35,929 bases of DNA from Dyella japonica DSM 16301. GTDB lineage: Bacteria > Pseudomonadota > Gammaproteobacteria > Xanthomonadales > Rhodanobacteraceae. The position numbers and the translations under genes are program-made. This document shows, one piece after another, positions 16,051 to 25,053 of the stretch (within the stretch, counting starts at the first letter, position 1; each line of letters starts with the position of its first letter). The notes beneath the pieces are model-generated. The model ran no database searches. It saw only the letters and a list, made by a program, of their open reading frames with translations, and was not told where the DNA came from. The stretch is from the NCBI RefSeq assembly GCF_001010355.1, contig NZ_JPLA01000005.1, positions 1-35,929 of the forward strand. The letters are read 5' to 3'.

Positions 16051-16841
16051 AGACGATTGCCATCATCGCTAGCGTCGGTGGTGCAGGGCGCACCATGCTC
16101 ACCGCTACGCTGGCCGGCCTGTTGGCGGAACGTCGGCACGCGGTACTGGCGGTGGAATGCGATCCGCGCAACGTGCTCACGTTTCATTGCGGCCTGCGCA
16201 CGCCCGCCCGGCAGGGACTCCATTCGCAGGTGCTTTTCGGCAACGACGACTGGAGTGATGCAGCAGTGCAGACGGATGACGGCGTGCTGTGGCTGCCGTG
16301 GGGTGGGGCGCGTGACGATGGCGCGGCCGCTTCGAGCGCCGCGATGTCTGCCGCCTTGCATCAGCAATCAATGTGGCTGCGCGATCTGCTGGCAAGGGTG
16401 GACTTGCCCGGCCATGGCGTGAGCCTGATTGACACGCCGACGTGGCCCTCCGTTTACGCCGCGCAAGCGATGGCGGCAGCCGACCTGGTGATGGTGGTGG
16501 TTCCGCCCGCACCGCTGGCCTGTGCCACGCTGCCGCGTCTGCGCGCCGAGCTGAAGGCACTGGGCAAGGAAACGCTGTACGTGGCCAACGCCGTGTCGCC
16601 GGCGTCGCAGTTGCATACCGACATCCTCGCTCTGTTGCGCGACTCGCTGGGTACGGCGCTTTCCACCTATCGCGTGCATGCCGACAGCGGTATTCCCGAA
16701 GCGCTGGCCCGCAACGAGAGCTTCGTGCACAGCGCGCCGCATTCGCAGGCAGCGCACGATATGCAGGGCCTGGCGACCTGGTTGTCGAGCTGGATTCGAC
16801 GCGCCTACCAGCCTGGCGCGGCGGCGGGAGGTTCAGCGTGA
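16047..16841 (+). CDS. bcsQ: MinD-like ATPase BcsQ with variant Walker A
   Basis: The 264-residue SIMIBI-class ParA/MinD-like protein supports synthase assembly and polar placement of cellulose export in E. coli. The N-terminal deviant Walker A region reads SVGGAGRTML: the signature Lys that precedes GG in MinD is Val, and the P-loop Lys is Arg. From memory E. coli BcsQ is also non-canonical here (RGGVGTTT). The switch region VECDPRN and the SLIDTP Walker B-like strand are present. The ATG overlaps bcsF by 4 nt and the stop overlaps the bcsA GTG (GTGA), so translation is coupled on both sides. Confidence 0.9.
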   Translation: MKTIAIIASVGGAGRTMLTATLAGLLAERRHAVLAVECDPRNVLTFHCGLRTPARQGLHSQVLFGNDDWSDAAVQTDDGVLWLPWGGARDDGAAASSAAMSAALHQQSMWLRDLLARVDLPGHGVSLIDTPTWPSVYAAQAMAAADLVMVVVPPAPLACATLPRLRAELKALGKETLYVANAVSPASQLHTDILALLRDSLGTALSTYRVHADSGIPEALARNESFVHSAPHSQAAHDMQGLATWLSSWIRRAYQPGAAAGGSA

Positions 16842-19411
16842 ATACGCGTGTCGCCACCTCGGCGCTGACGCGTCTGCGCCACACGCTGGCGCAGCAGCTT
16901 GGCGTGGACGCCGAGGCCGGGCGTGGCGCGTGGCTGCTGCGGTTGGTGTTTCGTCCAGCGCCGCCAGGCAAACGCGACTGGCCGGCCTGGTGGGCGGAGA
17001 GACTGGGACGCCATCTGCGCTTCGAGCTTGCCGTGGGCGAAGGCCAGGATGCCGCTACGTGGCTCAAGCGGTTGTTCTTGCGTCCCCATCGTCGCCGGGT
17101 GCGTTTGTCCACCAACCTGCGCAGCGCGCGGCATCATCGCGGTGCGCGGCGTCGTTCGATGCTGCTGGGCCGCATTGGCCACTGGCTGGCGCCGGTGCAT
17201 GGCGTCGCGGGGCGGGCAGGGCATGCGGTGTCCTCGCGCCTGCCGACCGTGCCGTGGGCGCGTATCGGCGAGCGCGTGAATCATTGGTCGTCCGGGCTGG
17301 ATCGCGTGCCGCATCTCAAGCCGGTGATCCTGCTGCTGGCCCTGGCGGTGGCCGTGGGGTTCTGGACCACGCCCTTGCCGATCGCCGACCAGTTCCGCCT
17401 GTTCATCGCGGTGCTGGTGGTGATGGTGGTGGCGCGGCGCATCCCCGGACGCTGGCCGACCATGCTGATGGTGTCGCTGTCGATCCTGATGACGGGGCGC
17501 TACATGTGGTGGCGCATCACGCAGACACTCAACTTCGCCACGCCGGTGGAGGCCTTGTTCGGCTACCTGCTGTTTGCGGCCGAGATCTATACCTGGATCG
17601 TGCTGTTCTTCGGCTATATCCAGACGGCGTGGCCGCTGAACCGCCAACCCAAGCCGCTGCCCGACGACACCTACAGCTGGCCCACGGTGGACGTGTATAT
17701 CCCGACCTACAACGAGCCACTGTCGGTGGTGAGCCCGGCGGTGCTGGCCGCCAAGAGCATGGACTGGCCGCACGACAAGCTGCGCGTCTACCTGCTCGAC
17801 GACGGCAGCCGCGAGGAGTTTCACCGCTTTGCCAACGAGGTGGGCGTGGGCTATCTCACCCGCGAGGAACACCGCTACGCCAAGGCCGGCAACATCAATC
17901 ACGCGCTGGCGATGACCAGCGGCGAATTCATCGCGATCTTCGACTGCGACCACATCCCCACGCGCTCCTTCCTGCAGACCACCATGGGCGAGTTCATCGC
18001 CGATCCCAAGTGCGCGATGGTGCAGACGCCGCACCATTTCTTTTCGCCGGATCCGTTCGAGCGCAACTACGACACCTTCATGCGCATCCCCAACGAGGGC
18101 AGCCTGTTCTACGGCCTGATCCAGGACGGCAACGATTTCTGGAATGCGACGTTCTTCTGCGGGTCCTGCGCGGTGATTCGCCGTGCGCCGCTGATGGAAG
18201 TGGGCGGCATCGCCGTGGAAACCGTCACCGAGGACGCCCACACCTCGCTGAAGATGCATCGCCGCGGCTATCGCACGGCTTATCTGCGCATCGTGCAGGC
18301 GGCGGGCCTTGCCACGGAAAGCCTGTCGGGACATATCGGCCAGCGAATTCGCTGGGCGCGCGGCATGGCGCAGATCTTTCGCATCGACAACCCCTGGCTG
18401 CGCAAGGGTCTCACCTTCTTCCAGCGCATCTGCTACAGCAACGCGATGCTGCATTTCTTCTACGGCATCCCGCGCCTGATCTTCCTGTGCATGCCGTGCG
18501 CCTATCTGTTCTTTGGACTGCATGTGTTCGGTGCGGATGCGATTTCGGTGATGGCCTATGTCTTGCCCTACCTCTTCGTATCGGGCATGGCCAACTCGCG
18601 CATCCAAGGTCAGTACCGCCATTCGTTCTGGGCCGAGGTCTATGAGTCGGTGCTGGCCTGGTACACGGTGTTGCCGACCACGGTGGCTTTCATCAATCCG
18701 AAGAAGGGCAAGTTCAACGTCACGGCCAAGGGTGGCCTGATCGAACAGGAATATCTCGACTGGGCCACCTCCAAGCCCTATGTGTGGTTGCTGGCGCTCA
18801 ACCTCTGCGCGCTGGTGGCGGGCATCGTGCGCATTTTCACGACGCAGCGCGACGAGCCGGCGACGGTGTTGATGAACATGGTGTGGGCGCTGTTCAACGT
18901 GGCGATGCTGGGTGCTGCCGTGGGCGTGGCCAAAGAGGCGCGTCAGGTGCGCGTGTCGCACCACGTGCCGCTGGTGGTGCCGGCGACCCTGGTGCTGTCC
19001 AACGGCAAGACCATCGCTTGCCGCACGGAGAACTACTCCACCGGCGGCCTGGGCATCATCCTGCCCGAGCCTCTGGAACTGGATCGCGGCAACCCGCTGG
19101 GCGTGGCGCTGTCGCGCGGCGATATCGACTACTACTTCCCCGCCGTGGTCGCGCGCAACAGTGGCGTCCACCTTGGCTTGAAGTTCGAGGAGTGGTCGTA
19201 TGAAAAGGAGACGCAACTGATCCAGTGCACGTTTGGCCGAGCCGATGCCTGGGTGCGTTGGGAAGAGGAGCTGGTGCCCGATGCGCCGCTGCACAGTTTT
19301 GTCGAAGTGATCGAGATGGGTTACCAGGGCGTGCTTCGCTTGTTCGATGCCTGCCTGGACGCCGTCGAGGTCGCCGTCATGCGCCGGCCGCGCCAGTCGG
19401 GAACGGAGTAA
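16838..19411 (+). CDS. bcsA: Cellulose synthase catalytic subunit BcsA
   Basis: The 857-residue inner-membrane family-2 glycosyltransferase polymerises UDP-glucose into beta-1,4-glucan. Catalytic motifs are complete: DD321-322, D369-C-D371, T464-E-D466 and Q502-R-I-R-W506; the gating loop FNVTAKGG is also present. About eight membrane helices flank the GT domain. The C-terminal PilZ domain keeps NxSxxG (N732-S734-G737), but the c-di-GMP RxxxR motif reads R705-V-S-H-H709, with His for the second Arg. The first 160 residues are Arg-rich cytosolic sequence longer than in E. coli. GTG 16838 is preceded by GGGAGG at 6-nt spacing and overlaps the bcsQ stop. Confidence 0.96.
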   Translation: MNTRVATSALTRLRHTLAQQLGVDAEAGRGAWLLRLVFRPAPPGKRDWPAWWAERLGRHLRFELAVGEGQDAATWLKRLFLRPHRRRVRLSTNLRSARHHRGARRRSMLLGRIGHWLAPVHGVAGRAGHAVSSRLPTVPWARIGERVNHWSSGLDRVPHLKPVILLLALAVAVGFWTTPLPIADQFRLFIAVLVVMVVARRIPGRWPTMLMVSLSILMTGRYMWWRITQTLNFATPVEALFGYLLFAAEIYTWIVLFFGYIQTAWPLNRQPKPLPDDTYSWPTVDVYIPTYNEPLSVVSPAVLAAKSMDWPHDKLRVYLLDDGSREEFHRFANEVGVGYLTREEHRYAKAGNINHALAMTSGEFIAIFDCDHIPTRSFLQTTMGEFIADPKCAMVQTPHHFFSPDPFERNYDTFMRIPNEGSLFYGLIQDGNDFWNATFFCGSCAVIRRAPLMEVGGIAVETVTEDAHTSLKMHRRGYRTAYLRIVQAAGLATESLSGHIGQRIRWARGMAQIFRIDNPWLRKGLTFFQRICYSNAMLHFFYGIPRLIFLCMPCAYLFFGLHVFGADAISVMAYVLPYLFVSGMANSRIQGQYRHSFWAEVYESVLAWYTVLPTTVAFINPKKGKFNVTAKGGLIEQEYLDWATSKPYVWLLALNLCALVAGIVRIFTTQRDEPATVLMNMVWALFNVAMLGAAVGVAKEARQVRVSHHVPLVVPATLVLSNGKTIACRTENYSTGGLGIILPEPLELDRGNPLGVALSRGDIDYYFPAVVARNSGVHLGLKFEEWSYEKETQLIQCTFGRADAWVRWEEELVPDAPLHSFVEVIEMGYQGVLRLFDACLDAVEVAVMRRPRQSGTE

Positions 19412-19414
19412 GGC

Positions 19415-20998
19415 ATGGGCATCTGGAATCTCTATTTCATCGGCGTGCTCTATCTGGCCGCGGTAGGCAGCATCCAGCCGGCGTGGTGGCTCAACCTGCT
19501 GTTGGCGCTGGCGCTGCTGGTGCCGCTGCAGCAGCGCTGGCATCGCGTGACTCGGCAAGTACTGGCCGTGCTGGCGGGAGCCGCGTTGCTGTACCACGAA
19601 TCCAGCCTGCCGCCGATCGGCTATGTGATCAAACAGATCCCCGCACTGGCCTCGTTTTCGCCGACCTACATGATGGAACTGGCCCGCCGCCTGTTCAAAC
19701 CGGCCATGGTGTATATCCCGATCCTGGTGCTGGTGATCTACGCCATCGTCAACCGCTGGGTGCGCGTGACCACCTTCGTGTTGTTGGCGCTCGTCGTGTT
19801 TCCGCTTTGGCAGGGCATGGGCAGCTTGATTGCCAAGGCCAACACGGGACCAAGCATCGCGCTCAATCCACGCGCCGACGCGGATATCGCCAATGCCGGC
19901 ACGGACAGTTCCACCGGCAGCTACGACCAGCAGCTGGCCGCGTTTCATCATGCGGAGAAAAGTCGGCGCGTCGCGTTCTTCCCGATGAGTACCGATCCGG
20001 CGGCGCAGTTCGACATCATCATCATCCATATCTGCTCGCTGTCCTGGGACGACCTGGACGTGGCCAACATGCGTGACAACCCGCTGTTCGGCAAATTCGA
20101 TTACGTCTTCAAGAAATTCAGCAGCGCGGCGAGCTATAGCGGACCGGCTGCGATCCGCCTGTTCCGCGCATCCTGCGGGCAGGATGCGCATCAGGAGCTG
20201 TACAGCGCGGCACCGCAGGAATGCCATGTGTTTGCCGACTTGGCGGCGGCGGGCTATGACGTGGAGTACCTGATGAACCACAACGGCCGCTTCGATGATT
20301 TCCGCGGCATCGTCGAGCGCGAGATCGGCCGCCCGGGCATCCAGCCGCAATCGATCGAGGGCCTGCCGCCGTTCATGCGCGAATTCGATGGCTCGTCGCT
20401 CGTCGACGATTACGACGCCCTCGCCAAGTGGTACCAGGATCGCGCGAGCAAGGGCGGCGCACCGGTGGCGCTCTACTACAACACAGTGAGCATGCACGAC
20501 GGCAATCGCCTGCCCAACAGCAATCTCACCAGCCTGCAGTCGTATCCGATCCGCTTGACCCGGCTGCTGGGCGATATCGATCGCCTGACCGACCTGATCG
20601 CCCATTCCGGCCGCAAGGCCGTGTTGATCTTCGTGCCCGAGCACGGAGCGGCCTTGCGTGGCGATGCAGGGCAGATCTCCGGCCTGCGTGAAATTCCCAC
20701 GCCACGCATCATCGATGTACCGGTGGGCGTGAAACTGATCGGCCTGCCGGTCGGCAAGGACGCGCCCGGCCACGCCATGTCCATCGATACACCGACCAGC
20801 TATCTCGCGCTGGCGCAGCTGATGTCGAACCTGATCGCGAACAGTCCATTCAAGGCCGAAGCACCGGCGCTGGATCAGTACGCACGCGATCTGCCGCAAA
20901 CGCGCATGGTGGGAGAAAACGAAAACACCATCACCATGGGCACCGCCAACGGTTATGTGATCCATACGCCCGACGGCGTCTGGATGGAGGGCAAGTAA
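19415..20998 (+). CDS. bcsG: Cellulose phosphoethanolamine transferase BcsG
   Basis: The 527-residue inner-membrane protein transfers phosphoethanolamine from phosphatidylethanolamine to glucose C6 of nascent cellulose. Four to five N-terminal helices (residues 5-145) precede a periplasmic alkaline-phosphatase-fold domain. The nucleophile segment SYSGPAAIRLFRASCGQ (Ser240/Ser242 region), metal-site Cys207 in HICSLSWDD, and VPEHGAALRGD are conserved with E. coli BcsG. It starts 3 bp after bcsA and its stop overlaps the next start codon (TAATG). Its presence predicts pEtN-cellulose and not plain cellulose. Confidence 0.95.
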   Translation: MGIWNLYFIGVLYLAAVGSIQPAWWLNLLLALALLVPLQQRWHRVTRQVLAVLAGAALLYHESSLPPIGYVIKQIPALASFSPTYMMELARRLFKPAMVYIPILVLVIYAIVNRWVRVTTFVLLALVVFPLWQGMGSLIAKANTGPSIALNPRADADIANAGTDSSTGSYDQQLAAFHHAEKSRRVAFFPMSTDPAAQFDIIIIHICSLSWDDLDVANMRDNPLFGKFDYVFKKFSSAASYSGPAAIRLFRASCGQDAHQELYSAAPQECHVFADLAAAGYDVEYLMNHNGRFDDFRGIVEREIGRPGIQPQSIEGLPPFMREFDGSSLVDDYDALAKWYQDRASKGGAPVALYYNTVSMHDGNRLPNSNLTSLQSYPIRLTRLLGDIDRLTDLIAHSGRKAVLIFVPEHGAALRGDAGQISGLREIPTPRIIDVPVGVKLIGLPVGKDAPGHAMSIDTPTSYLALAQLMSNLIANSPFKAEAPALDQYARDLPQTRMVGENENTITMGTANGYVIHTPDGVWMEGK

Positions 20999-21192
20999 TG
21001 GCCGCGCCACGCGATCCGCATGCCAGGATGAAGCCGAGCGACATCGAAACCTATGCCAGCTACGTCGAGGGCGTGGACCCTGCGCGGTACTACGACAGCC
21101 AGGCCAAGGACGTGTGGCTGGCTGCGCTCAAACGCTGGCCCTTGCTGGCGGCGGTGCTGTATGCGGACGATCCATCGACCGGGCCGCGTTGA
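20998..21192 (+). CDS. bcsR: BcsR-like small protein
   Basis: The 64-residue soluble protein carries ALKRWPLLAAVLYAD, which matches the conserved C-terminal segment of E. coli BcsR (ALKRWPLLAEF). BcsR assists BcsQ/BcsA complex assembly and stability. In enterics bcsR heads the bcsRQABZC operon; here it is the last gene, overlapping the bcsG stop by one base. The N-terminal half (DIETYASYVEGVDPARYYD) is acidic and aromatic. Identification rests mainly on the short shared motif and on context. Confidence 0.8.
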   Translation: MAAPRDPHARMKPSDIETYASYVEGVDPARYYDSQAKDVWLAALKRWPLLAAVLYADDPSTGPR

Positions 21193-21194
21193 GT

Positions 21195-22946
21195 TCAGCT
21201 CTCTTCCGTTTCGATGCGGTCGCGGCCGTTGGACTTCGCACGATAGAGCAGGGCGTCGGCCTCGCGCAGCAGTTCATCCACCTGCAGCTTGGCCCCGGTC
21301 ACGCGTTGCGCAAAGGCGATGCCGATACTGACGGTGAAACCGAACTGCCGGCCGTCGGTGGCCGCGATGGTCTGCACGCGCAACTGATCGCACAGCTTTT
21401 CGGCCAGTGCACGGGCGTGCATCACCGCCTGCACGCGCAGCAGTATCACGAACTCCTCGCCACCGAAGCGGGCCACGATATCGTCGGCACGCACGGTTTC
21501 ACGGCACAAGGTGGCCAGCGCCACCAGGGCCTTGTCGCCGCTTTCGTGGCCGTAGGTATCATTCACCCGCTTGAAGAAATCGATGTCGAGCATCATCAGC
21601 GCCACCACCGGATCGCTGCCGCGCTTGTCGGCCAGCAGCACGCGGGCGCGGCTCTCGAACGCGCGGCGGTTGAGCAGGCCGGCGAGCGGATCGGTTTCGG
21701 CCATGGTCTGCAATTCGCGGATCAGGCGATTGCGCTCCTGTTCCAGTTGGCGGCGCTTGAGGTCGTTTTCCTTGAGCACGTGGAGCGCGGAAAACAGGTC
21801 CTGCACCTCGCTGCCGTAATGCCCGTGGGGGATTTCCGCCGTCGTATCGCCTGATGCCACCGCGAGAATGAAATGCTGTGCCTCCGCAAAGGGGCGGATG
21901 ACCTTTTCGTGGAAGCGCCAGATCATCATCACCAGGAACGCGGTCAGGGCGACGGCTGCAAGACCGCTGGCCAGCAGATAGAGGAGGTGCCGGTGCAGAC
22001 TCTGGTCAATGGTGGCACTGGCCAGGGCCAGCGCGTCGTCCCGGAACCGGTCGATCGGCGCGACCAACGGGCCGTAATGGTCAGACAGCTCCATCAGGGT
22101 GGCATTGGAGCCCGACGCACGGGTGGCCTCCTGGCGCAGTTCGTTGAGTAGAACCACCGCCTCACCGTAATAGCGCCGGTCGAGTTCGCCATAGTCCTGC
22201 AGCAGGTCGGGCGGCAGCACCCGCATGCTTGGCACCAGCAATTGCCGCAGCTGCTCGATCTTGCCCATGCTTGCGGCGATCTCCAACGCCTCCTGCTCGG
22301 TGAGTGGGCGATGCTTGACCAGCGACGGTGCGAACTGTTGCGCGACCAGGCCAGCCTGTTCCCTCAGCAGACCCGACAACCGGGCCACCAGCAGATAGCT
22401 CTGCACGTCGGCATTCTCGCGAATCACGCCGGTGGTACCGACCTGCGCGATCGCCGACAAGCGGGGAATCACTCTGACGATCTGGTTGAAGCCTTCGACA
22501 ATCTCCGTATCGGTGTGCGCGACATGCTGCATGGCGTCCAGCCCTTGCCGCGCCTGGACCAGTTGGGTCCGGACGCTGCCCCACGCAGGGGCAAGCGCCG
22601 CACATTGGTCGCAATCGGGGTCGTTCAGGGCGGCGCCCAATGCGTCCATCTGCCGATCAGTCAATCGCCGCGTGTCGTCCAATACGATGCGCCACTTGGC
22701 GGCTTCCGATTCCTCCAGCATGAGGACGCCAACGGCCGGCCGACGCTCGCGCGACACATCCGCCATGGCGCGCAAGGCGGCCTGGACCACCGTGAACTGC
22801 TTCTGCGCTTCACGGGCGTCCCGGTAGCCGCGCCATTGCAAGGCGAACTGCCACACCATCACCCCCACCACCATGAGGTAGAGGGTGACGACGATGTAAC
22901 GAAACCGACGGTTGACGGATTCGTTGTGCGGTGCCGGTGTTGGCAT
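21195..22946 (-). CDS. Membrane-bound diguanylate cyclase (GGDEF)
   Basis: The 583-residue protein makes c-di-GMP from GTP. It has a transmembrane helix near residues 13-33, a helical sensor region of about 280 residues with a DCDQC segment near 125, a second helix near 312-336 and a HAMP-like linker (FAEAQHFILAVASGDTTAEIP). The GGDEF domain follows, with the active site GGEEF at 495-499 and an inhibitory I-site RADD at 486-489, so it looks catalytically competent and product-inhibited. The start at 22946 is chosen because it directly precedes the first helix; an ATG at 23162 would add 72 Arg/Pro-rich residues. It converges on bcsR with a 2-bp gap, suggesting it may feed the cellulose synthase. 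Confidence 0.92.
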   Translation of the reverse strand: MPTPAPHNESVNRRFRYIVVTLYLMVVGVMVWQFALQWRGYRDAREAQKQFTVVQAALRAMADVSRERRPAVGVLMLEESEAAKWRIVLDDTRRLTDRQMDALGAALNDPDCDQCAALAPAWGSVRTQLVQARQGLDAMQHVAHTDTEIVEGFNQIVRVIPRLSAIAQVGTTGVIRENADVQSYLLVARLSGLLREQAGLVAQQFAPSLVKHRPLTEQEALEIAASMGKIEQLRQLLVPSMRVLPPDLLQDYGELDRRYYGEAVVLLNELRQEATRASGSNATLMELSDHYGPLVAPIDRFRDDALALASATIDQSLHRHLLYLLASGLAAVALTAFLVMMIWRFHEKVIRPFAEAQHFILAVASGDTTAEIPHGHYGSEVQDLFSALHVLKENDLKRRQLEQERNRLIRELQTMAETDPLAGLLNRRAFESRARVLLADKRGSDPVVALMMLDIDFFKRVNDTYGHESGDKALVALATLCRETVRADDIVARFGGEEFVILLRVQAVMHARALAEKLCDQLRVQTIAATDGRQFGFTVSIGIAFAQRVTGAKLQVDELLREADALLYRAKSNGRDRIETEES

Positions 22947-23240
22947 GGGTGCGCGTCGTCGGAAGCAGGGAAGCCATGGAGGACGGTCATGGCGCCGTCC
23001 CGCCATGCCACGGTGGACCCATCTCCCCTGAGAGTTCCGCCCGTTGCATGCGCACAGTCTCGGCGGCTGCTCGTGACGACTTCGTGGGCGGGCTTGGTTC
23101 CCCGGCCGTAAACGGCATGATCGCGTGCCAGCCGGGGGCCGGAAGGCTACGCGCAGGTGCATCCCGACGAGGATCGTCCGCCCGAGCCTGTTCGGCGCTA
23201 CATTCCAAGCCGCCCATCCACGCGCTCAAAGGTGTCGACC

Positions 23241-23504
23241 ATGGCTCACGAGTTCACACCGGCAGATGCCAGGGCGCATGCCTGCTCTTACATCCTGCTC
23301 AGCCTGCTGCAACGCATGGATATGAAGGAGCCGGGCCTGATCGACGAGCTGATCGCCGGTGCGGAAGGTGATTTTGCCGCCTCGCGCGAGCAGGGCGAAT
23401 TGCCGCCCGCCGTGCCGATGATCTTCCGCGAAGCCATCGCCATCCTCACCCGAGCCAACGCGTACAAGCGCAATATGGCGGTGAGCGCCAACGATGATGA
23501 GTAG
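23241..23504 (+). CDS. Small conserved-looking protein of unknown function
   Basis: I do not recognise this 87-residue acidic, mostly helical protein (ADARAHACSYILLSLLQRMD; LIDELIAGAEGDFA). It has no signal peptide or membrane helix and one Cys. The ATG at 23241 has AAAGG 8 nt upstream, and the reading frame has coding-like third-position GC. It is divergent from the diguanylate cyclase, sharing a roughly 290-bp intergenic region, so the two may share regulation. No function can be assigned. Confidence 0.7.
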   Translation: MAHEFTPADARAHACSYILLSLLQRMDMKEPGLIDELIAGAEGDFAASREQGELPPAVPMIFREAIAILTRANAYKRNMAVSANDDE

Positions 23505-23547
23505 CGGGCGCCGCACTCGACGTTTGCCGGGCAGCCATGACACGCAC

Positions 23548-24315
23548 CTAAGGCGAGGGCAGTGAAGCCATCAGGGCCTGCAGGTTTTGCGGCGCGACGC
23601 GGATAAGCCCGCCACGTGGACTGTCGATGTCGGCGATCAGCATCAGCGACACGGCGACCACCAGTGGCAGCACGGTGAGGAAGAACGGCTCCGGCAATCG
23701 CCGCCCCGTGCCCACGCCAACCAGCACGTTGCATCCAAGTGCGATGACACCCATCAGCAGCCAGGCCGCGATAGGTATGCGATTCCACCAGGCCGCCTGC
23801 GTATAGCCTTCCGAATTCAGCACGTCGTTCATGCCCGCCACCACCAGAGCGGTAATCGGACTGGGCCGCTGTTCGGCCGACGGGACCACCGCACTCCAGA
23901 GCTGCGACTGCAGCTGGGCCTTGCGCGCCGCGAGCGCAGGCAGCTGGCTACGGTCAGTGGTCTCGTAGAACGTGATGCGATGCTTCAGGTATGCCACCAG
24001 CAACGGCCGCAACTTCGAGGCATCAGCCGGCGCAATTAAATCCAGCCGCACGTACTCCGTGCCGATGGCATTGGCTTCCGCTTCTTCAAAGTTCTTGCGC
24101 TGGTCGTAGCGACTGATCGCCATGGAAAAACTGAAGCCGATAATCAGGCCGAGCAGGGTGAGCGTGGCGCCTTGCACCACGTTGAACATGTCGCGCGACT
24201 CCGCCTCCGCCAGCGGCCGTCGCCGGGTCCACCATGCGCCCGTGTGCGCAGCGATCCACATGGCAATAAACGAGATGACGAACACCACCAGCGGGTGGTT
24301 GATCGCGAAAGTCAT
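23548..24315 (-). CDS. DUF4239 (bestrophin-like) membrane protein
   Basis: The 255-residue protein has four predicted helices: about residues 7-28, 46-64, 182-202 and 209-228. Between helices two and three is a soluble region beginning RYDQRKNFEEAEANAIGTEYVRLDL, the hallmark of DUF4239 proteins, which show distant bestrophin-like topology. Transport of anions is possible but unproven for this family. GGAGG precedes the ATG at 24315 at suitable spacing; an upstream in-frame start at 24453 gives an unlike-family extension. Confidence 0.85.
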   Translation of the reverse strand: MTFAINHPLVVFVISFIAMWIAAHTGAWWTRRRPLAEAESRDMFNVVQGATLTLLGLIIGFSFSMAISRYDQRKNFEEAEANAIGTEYVRLDLIAPADASKLRPLLVAYLKHRITFYETTDRSQLPALAARKAQLQSQLWSAVVPSAEQRPSPITALVVAGMNDVLNSEGYTQAAWWNRIPIAAWLLMGVIALGCNVLVGVGTGRRLPEPFFLTVLPLVVAVSLMLIADIDSPRGGLIRVAPQNLQALMASLPSP

Positions 24316-24492
24316 GGTGTGCCCCCTCCGGCAAATCGCGCCTGCCGGCGACCGGCAAACGCGTGGTGGTGATCCTCGCGAGCGGGAAGTGAAGAAATTG
24401 GATAGTGGCAGCCCAGACACTGCATGGCGCCGCCATCGCCGCCAAGTCCTCAACGGGCGGGCGCCTGCCGAATCCCAATGATCGCCTGTTCG

Positions 24493-24888
24493 CTAGACCT
24501 CAGCGTGCTCAAAAAAGTGACGCGCAGCCTGCGCAAGACCAGGCAATTGCCCCAGTTCGCTGGTGACACCCGCGGAAACTCGCCACGCTTCGCTACTGCC
24601 TGGAAGCCCACTCAGCGTTACCAGGAATGTCACGGCGCCACCGGAGCTACAGCTCGCGGAAATCTGGAACTCGCCCTCGAGCGTCGCCCAGGACCTCACG
24701 CCTTTCCAGGGCAGTTCGTTGGTCGCCAGGCTCTCCATCCACCGAGCCAACCCATCAGGGTCGGTGAATGCACAAACCCACTGAGTCGCCGTGACACCGC
24801 GCCCCTCGATCTCCACGACGAACTCGTCGCCACGGCGATCGAGAAATCGAACTTCTCTATCCGATGAACTTGAGCGTATGGAAAACAT
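24493..24888 (-). CDS. DUF6228 family protein
   Basis: This 131-residue soluble protein is predicted to be mostly beta-strand (VRFLDRRGDEFVVEIEGRGV; WATLEGEFQISASC; AVTFLVTLSGLP) and ends in an amphipathic helix (LPGLAQAARHFFEH). This pattern matches, from memory, DUF6228, a family often found near toxin/immunity or accessory loci. Function is unknown. GGAAGG lies about 5-10 nt before the ATG. It has no partner gene in a clear operon. Confidence 0.7.
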   Translation of the reverse strand: MFSIRSSSSDREVRFLDRRGDEFVVEIEGRGVTATQWVCAFTDPDGLARWMESLATNELPWKGVRSWATLEGEFQISASCSSGGAVTFLVTLSGLPGSSEAWRVSAGVTSELGQLPGLAQAARHFFEHAEV

Positions 24889-25053
24889 CCCAACCTTCCC
24901 GACTCATCTTGACGTCACTGACGTGGATTGACCGCGAGTGTCCGAAATTTCGAGTCGGAGTTCACCCGTTATTTTGACGAGCTTGGCGATGCCAACACAT
25001 CCGTTTGGGCCAAGTGACAGGACGTGCGCTCTGAGCACTCTGCAGATTTGTGG

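Noticed and set aside
16805..21010. Very long minus-strand open frame (about 1400 codons) opposite bcsA and bcsG
   Set aside because: The product is His/Arg/Gln/Ala-rich without domains. It arises because the high-GC third positions of the real genes suppress stop codons on the opposite strand.
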